NCBI GenBank assembly: GCA_030837265.1
Contig: JAUPKV010000268.1
Coordinates: 1 to 8,740, forward strand
Length of the DNA: 8,740 bases
DNA from: Methanobacteriota archaeon
GTDB taxonomy: Archaea > Halobacteriota > Methanosarcinia > Methanosarcinales > Methanosarcinaceae
Reading direction: 5' to 3'
Numbering within the stretch: position 1 is the first letter of the stretch; every line of letters begins with the position of its first letter. The translations under genes and the position numbers were made by a program. This document shows positions 6,056 to 8,740 of this stretch, in pieces. The notes under the pieces were generated by a model. It searched no databases. It was not told where the DNA came from and worked only from the letters and a program-made list of their open reading frames with translations.

Positions 6056-7096
6056 ATGTCACTTAATAAAGAAGTACTGGATATCCGGCAGCGGATAAAA
6101 GTAAAGCCTACACCTACAAATGAACCTGCGGCAAGCTGGACCGGAACAGATCTTGTAGACGGAGTCCAAACAAAAACTATCACAGTGATATTCAGGAGTG
6201 CAGGATGCCGCTGGGGAAAAGCTGGCGGCTGTACTATGTGCGGTTATGTCTATGACTGTGCAAGTGAGCCTCCGACTCTTGAAGATTACAAAGCGCAGCT
6301 TTCAAAAGCGTTGAGGAAAGCTGAAAAGTTTCCGGAGTATATGGTTAAAATCTTTACTTCAGGCAGTTTTCTTGACGAACAGGAAGTCCCCCGAGAAGCA
6401 AGAGATGCAATATTAAATACTCTTGCCTGTAATCCGGGAGTTATCAAGGTACTTGTAGAAACTCGCCCGAATTACGTAACCGAAGAAAATGTGCAGGATT
6501 GCCTCAAAATTTTGAAAAACAAGCCTTTCGAACTGGCCTTCGGGCTGGAAACCAGCTCGGATAGAATCCGTAAAGACTCGATAAACAAGGGTTTTACTTT
6601 CAGGGATTTCGTCCGCGCTGCGGAAATAGCAAGAAAGCATGCCATAACCGTAAAAGCTTATCTTCTGCTAAAACCTCCTTTTCTTTCCGAAAATCAGGCT
6701 TTAAAGGACATTATCCGTTCCATAGATGATGTAGCTCCGTACGCTGATACCGTTTCCATTAACCTTTGCAATGTCCAGAAAGGCACTTTTGTCGAAGCCT
6801 TATGGGAAAAGGGACAGTACCGACCCCCATGGCTATGGAGCATCGTAGAAATCCTAAAACGAGCAAAAGCCGCCCATCCTGAGCTTCCCCTAATGTCCGA
6901 TCCAGTCGGTGCCGGCTCAAAGCGTGGCCCTCACAACTGCAAACTCTGCAGTCCGGATGTTGCAGACTCTATCAGGACTTTTTCACTCACCCAGAATCCT
7001 GCAGACCTCAACAAAGTCGATTGTGAATGTAAAGAGCTCTGGAAAAAATTCCTCGAACTCGAGGATTTTACATATGGTACACCTATTTTGGTATAA
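6056..7096 (+). CDS. raSEA: Archaeosine biosynthesis radical SAM protein RaSEA
   Basis: RaSEA acts with ArcS on G15 of archaeal tRNA. ArcS attaches lysine to the preQ0 base, and RaSEA uses S-adenosylmethionine and a [4Fe-4S] cluster to cleave the lysine part, leaving archaeosine. The 346-residue protein shows a cluster motif with the family's unusual Cx7Cx2C spacing (Cys51, Cys59, Cys62) within FRSAGCRWGKAGGCTMCGY. Further on it has the barrel signature ELAFGLETSSDRIRKDSINKG, and a C-terminal cysteine-rich region with GPHNCKLC and VDCECKELW. The frame can be extended to TTG 6032 (8 more residues), but ATG 6056 is preferred because the TATA box predicts an RNA start near the TTG; neither has a clear Shine-Dalgarno site. 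ArcS and the tRNA-guanine transglycosylase genes are not in this window. The family call is strong. Confidence 0.92.
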   Translation: MSLNKEVLDIRQRIKVKPTPTNEPAASWTGTDLVDGVQTKTITVIFRSAGCRWGKAGGCTMCGYVYDCASEPPTLEDYKAQLSKALRKAEKFPEYMVKIFTSGSFLDEQEVPREARDAILNTLACNPGVIKVLVETRPNYVTEENVQDCLKILKNKPFELAFGLETSSDRIRKDSINKGFTFRDFVRAAEIARKHAITVKAYLLLKPPFLSENQALKDIIRSIDDVAPYADTVSINLCNVQKGTFVEALWEKGQYRPPWLWSIVEILKRAKAAHPELPLMSDPVGAGSKRGPHNCKLCSPDVADSIRTFSLTQNPADLNKVDCECKELWKKFLELEDFTYGTPILV

Positions 7097-7098
7097 TA

Positions 7099-7121
7099 AA
7101 ACCGCGACTTCACCTCGGTTT
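7099..7121 (+). terminator. Possible hairpin terminator after RaSEA
   Basis: AAACCG (7099-7104) and CGGTTT (7116-7121) form a perfect 6-bp stem with an 11-base loop, starting 2 bases after the stop codon. No long T tract follows, so termination activity is uncertain. Confidence 0.4.
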
Positions 7122-7183
7122 CCATCATCTGAGAAAACTATAACCACTCTTTACTTTACCACTTTATACTTAAAATGGGAAAT

Positions 7184-7266
7184 GGCCCAGACGAAGCCCG
7201 AAGCGTGCGAAGCTGCCGGGGCTGAGGTGCTGAGCCCTGTTTAGGGCTTACAACAATTTGTTGTTG
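7184..7266 (+). ncRNA. Candidate structured small RNA, GC-rich, between convergent genes
   Basis: By direct count, 44 of the 65 bases in 7184-7248 are G or C, far above the surrounding intergenic DNA. It contains three copies of CGAAGC (7192-7197, 7199-7204, 7208-7213), a stem AGCCC (7195-7199) with GGGCT (7219-7223), a perfect hairpin AGCCCT (7233-7238) with AGGGCT (7243-7248) and a 4-base loop, then CAACAA (7251-7256) with TTGTTG (7261-7266). A TATA-like TTTATACTTAAAA at 7163-7175 would start a transcript near 7198. In A+T-rich archaea GC-rich intergenic islands often mark RNA genes, but a bidirectional terminator or dispersed repeat would look similar. Confidence 0.35.
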
Positions 7267-7295
7267 AGACAAATGGGTTCTTTATCTGGCCTCGT

Positions 7296-8186
7296 TTAAC
7301 TATCTGACATGTGGATCATGGTTCCTACTCCGCAGTTCGTAAAGAGCTCAAGAAGCATTGTATGGGAGACACTTCCATTTATTATATGGGCTTTTTCAAC
7401 TCCGCCCTTTACTGCCACTGCTGCGCCTCTGATTTTTGGGATCATACCACCTTTTATAACTCCCTCGGCAATGAGAGGATCTATATCATCGAGAGTTATA
7501 TGGGAGATGCGGCTGTTAGGGTCTTTCATGTCTCTTAGAAGACCTGATACATCAGTCATCAGGATTAATTTTTTTGCATGTAGGGCTGCGGCAATATCTC
7601 CGGCTACAGTATCAGCGTTAATATTCAGTGCATTTCCCTGTGCATCTACGGCAATTGGAGAAATTACCGGAATGTAACCGTTTTGAAGCACGATATTGAG
7701 AATGTCAGGATTTATCACTTCACTCTCTCCTACCCAGCCGATATCTATTTCTGTTTCAACACCGTCAACAATTACCGTTTTAGTGCCCTGTTTATGACCA
7801 AGGATCATTCTTCCGTCATAACCCGTAAGTCCTATGCCCTTACCTCCAAAAACACCAATAAGGGACACTATTTTTGTGTTGATATTCCCGACAAGTACCA
7901 TCCTGGCAATTTCCATAGTTTCGTCATCTGTGATACGAAGGCCCTGGACAAACTCAGCTTTTTTACCCATAAGTCCCATTTTTTCGGTAATCTCAGGCCC
8001 TCCTCCGTGCACGATAACAGGTTTGATCCCCACATAGCGCAGAAGCACAACATCTTTTATTATATCTTCCATGATCTGGGGGCTAATAATTGCATTCCCC
8101 CCCACTTTGATAACCATGATCGATTTGTAGAATTCCTGCATATAAGGCAGGGCTTCAATTAGAACGTTTTCTCTTTTCAGTTCCAT
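7296..8186 (-). CDS. argB: Acetylglutamate kinase, second step of arginine synthesis
   Basis: ArgB phosphorylates N-acetyl-L-glutamate with ATP to N-acetylglutamyl-5-phosphate in the cytoplasm. The 296-residue amino-acid-kinase fold shows KVGGNA (27-32), the substrate loop HGGGPEI (60-66), LRITDDETM (83-91), NINADTVAGD (188-197), LMTDVSGL (209-216), KGGMIPK (245-251) and the closing segment LLELFTNCGVGTMI (278-291). The N terminus has the extra helix VLIEALPYMQEF (8-19), which in known hexameric enzymes builds the arginine feedback site; together with His275 and Glu280 near the C terminus this suggests arginine-sensitive control, an inference. The length is right for that class, compared with 258 residues in the insensitive E. 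coli enzyme. No Shine-Dalgarno site precedes the ATG. The gene stands alone between its own TATA box and the RaSEA gene, which it faces tail to tail. Confidence 0.97.
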   Translation of the reverse strand: MELKRENVLIEALPYMQEFYKSIMVIKVGGNAIISPQIMEDIIKDVVLLRYVGIKPVIVHGGGPEITEKMGLMGKKAEFVQGLRITDDETMEIARMVLVGNINTKIVSLIGVFGGKGIGLTGYDGRMILGHKQGTKTVIVDGVETEIDIGWVGESEVINPDILNIVLQNGYIPVISPIAVDAQGNALNINADTVAGDIAAALHAKKLILMTDVSGLLRDMKDPNSRISHITLDDIDPLIAEGVIKGGMIPKIRGAAVAVKGGVEKAHIINGSVSHTMLLELFTNCGVGTMIHMSDS

Positions 8187-8250
8187 GATTAGAAATCAGA
8201 AAATCTGTTTTTAAATTTATCGTTAAATATTTTGATAATAACCAAAAAAA

Positions 8251-8260
8251 GCTATATAAG
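8251..8260 (-). promoter_or_regulatory. Probable TATA box of argB
   Basis: On the minus strand CTTATATAGC lies about 65-75 bases before the argB ATG at 8186. It predicts transcription starting near 8228 and a leader of about 40 bases. The 220-bp gap 8187-8406 holds this and the MC1 terminator; nothing else is clear there. Confidence 0.55.
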
Positions 8261-8357
8261 AAGCTCTAATATGCATCTAGGAAAAGTGTTGAGAAATAAG
8301 CTAGCCCGGAAGTACTAAAATTAATGTCGTTCCAGGCAAATTTCGTATCTGATAATC

Positions 8358-8375
8358 GAAACAAAAAAGAAAGAA
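8358..8375 (-). terminator. U-rich terminator of the MC1 gene
   Basis: About 32 bases past the MC1 stop, the minus strand runs TTCTTTCTTTTTTGTTTC, a U-rich tract typical of archaeal factor-independent termination. There is no strong hairpin. Confidence 0.55.
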
Positions 8376-8406
8376 CCCAATTTTAAGGGCATACTGGTAA
8401 TCTATT

Positions 8407-8691
8407 TTATTCAATTCTTTCTATTTTCTCTTTCTTGACAAAGGGTTTGCTGATTTTCTCCGGCATCCAGTCAGGCCTGTTTTTTGGGGCTTCGACAAGT
8501 TCTTTCCATGCCTTGAAAATGTGCACCTTCTTTGTCCCGCGTTCCCTTAGGCGGATGATCTCCGGTTTGGACTTTGTCCCTTCACCACGGTTTGCAGCTT
8601 TTAGAGCTGCCTGCCGAGGTTGTTTTCCTGTGAAAACTCCGTGATCATTGCCTTCTTCGTCTCGTAAAACAAAATTTCTTGTGTTGGACAT
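8407..8691 (-). CDS. mc1: Methanogen chromosomal protein MC1
   Basis: MC1 is the small basic DNA-binding protein that Methanosarcina uses as a major chromatin protein; it binds as a monomer, bends DNA sharply and prefers distorted DNA. The encoded 94 residues begin MSNTRNFVLRDEEGNDHG and contain the diagnostic TGKQPRQAALKAANRG, IRLRERGTKKVHIF and NRPDWMPEKISKPFVKK, ending in a Lys/Glu-rich tail. After removal of the initiator Met, 93 residues remain, the length of characterised MC1. A GTG three codons upstream (8700) is in frame but overlaps the ribosome binding site, and the ATG at 8691 gives the known mature N terminus, so that start is chosen. The gene has its own promoter region and a downstream U-rich tract, so it is probably monocistronic and highly expressed. 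Confidence 0.97.
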   Translation of the reverse strand: MSNTRNFVLRDEEGNDHGVFTGKQPRQAALKAANRGEGTKSKPEIIRLRERGTKKVHIFKAWKELVEAPKNRPDWMPEKISKPFVKKEKIERIE

Positions 8692-8696
8692 AAAGG

Positions 8697-8703
8697 TCAC
8701 CTC
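8697..8703 (-). promoter_or_regulatory. Strong ribosome binding site of MC1
   Basis: Minus-strand GAGGTGA lies 5 bases before ATG 8691. It overlaps the alternative GTG start, which is therefore rejected. A TATA-like TTTAAAA near 8732-8738 would fit the promoter, but the window ends too close to judge. Confidence 0.75.
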
Positions 8704-8740
8704 GCAAATGTATTGCTAGACACTGATTATGTTTTAAAGT

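Noticed and set aside
6909..7244. 111-codon plus-strand open frame overlapping the RaSEA end and running into the GC-rich island
   Set aside because: The first half is the RaSEA coding region in another frame; the last 20 codons through the GC-rich patch show no motif and no start signal.
7683..8162. 159-codon plus-strand open frame within argB
   Set aside because: It is antisense to a complete acetylglutamate kinase and without independent support.
1..8740. CRISPR array, tRNA, rRNA or phage genes
   Set aside because: No regularly spaced repeats, no tRNA-like cloverleaf with a TTCGA arm, no rRNA stretches and no phage structural motifs were seen on either strand.

Overview
The window looks like a piece of a Methanosarcina-type methanogen chromosome. 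The evidence is an almost full-length chromosomal protein MC1 at the right edge, a GMP synthase ATP-pyrophosphatase encoded as a separate subunit (the archaeal arrangement), a RaSEA-type radical SAM enzyme for archaeosine (a tRNA base found essentially only in archaea), archaeal TATA boxes, U-rich terminators, and good GGAGG-type ribosome binding sites next to GTG, TTG and ATG starts.

Layout, left to right. (1) Positions 35-2890 hold a tight three-gene plus-strand operon: a soluble protein with a periplasmic-binding-protein fold but no export signal, a HypB/UreG-like P-loop NTPase carrying a Cys-Pro-x-His motif and two CxxC motifs, and an ABC ATPase without a membrane partner. This is the least understood and most interesting part; I infer a cytoplasmic metal- or cofactor-handling machine, but the sequence does not name the target. 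(2) Positions 3085-4002 encode GMP synthase subunit B with its own promoter and a U-rich terminator. (3) Positions 4003-5017 are about 1 kb without an intact gene. They hold two hairpins, a TATA box, and a 603-bp internally deleted IS701-like element with perfect 11-bp inverted ends, a 4-bp target duplication and a broken transposase. (4) Positions 5018-5848 hold an A+T-rich GNAT acetyltransferase gene that looks acquired. (5) Positions 6056-7096 encode RaSEA. (6) Positions 7097-7295, between convergent genes, contain a markedly GC-rich structured patch that could be a small RNA. (7) On the minus strand are argB (8186-7296), with its own TATA box, and the MC1 gene (8691-8407), with a strong ribosome binding site and a U-rich terminator.

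Apart from the first operon the genes are independent single transcription units: purine nucleotide synthesis (GuaAB), tRNA modification (RaSEA), arginine synthesis (ArgB) and chromatin architecture (MC1). All protein-family calls come from motif recognition by eye; no database search was run.
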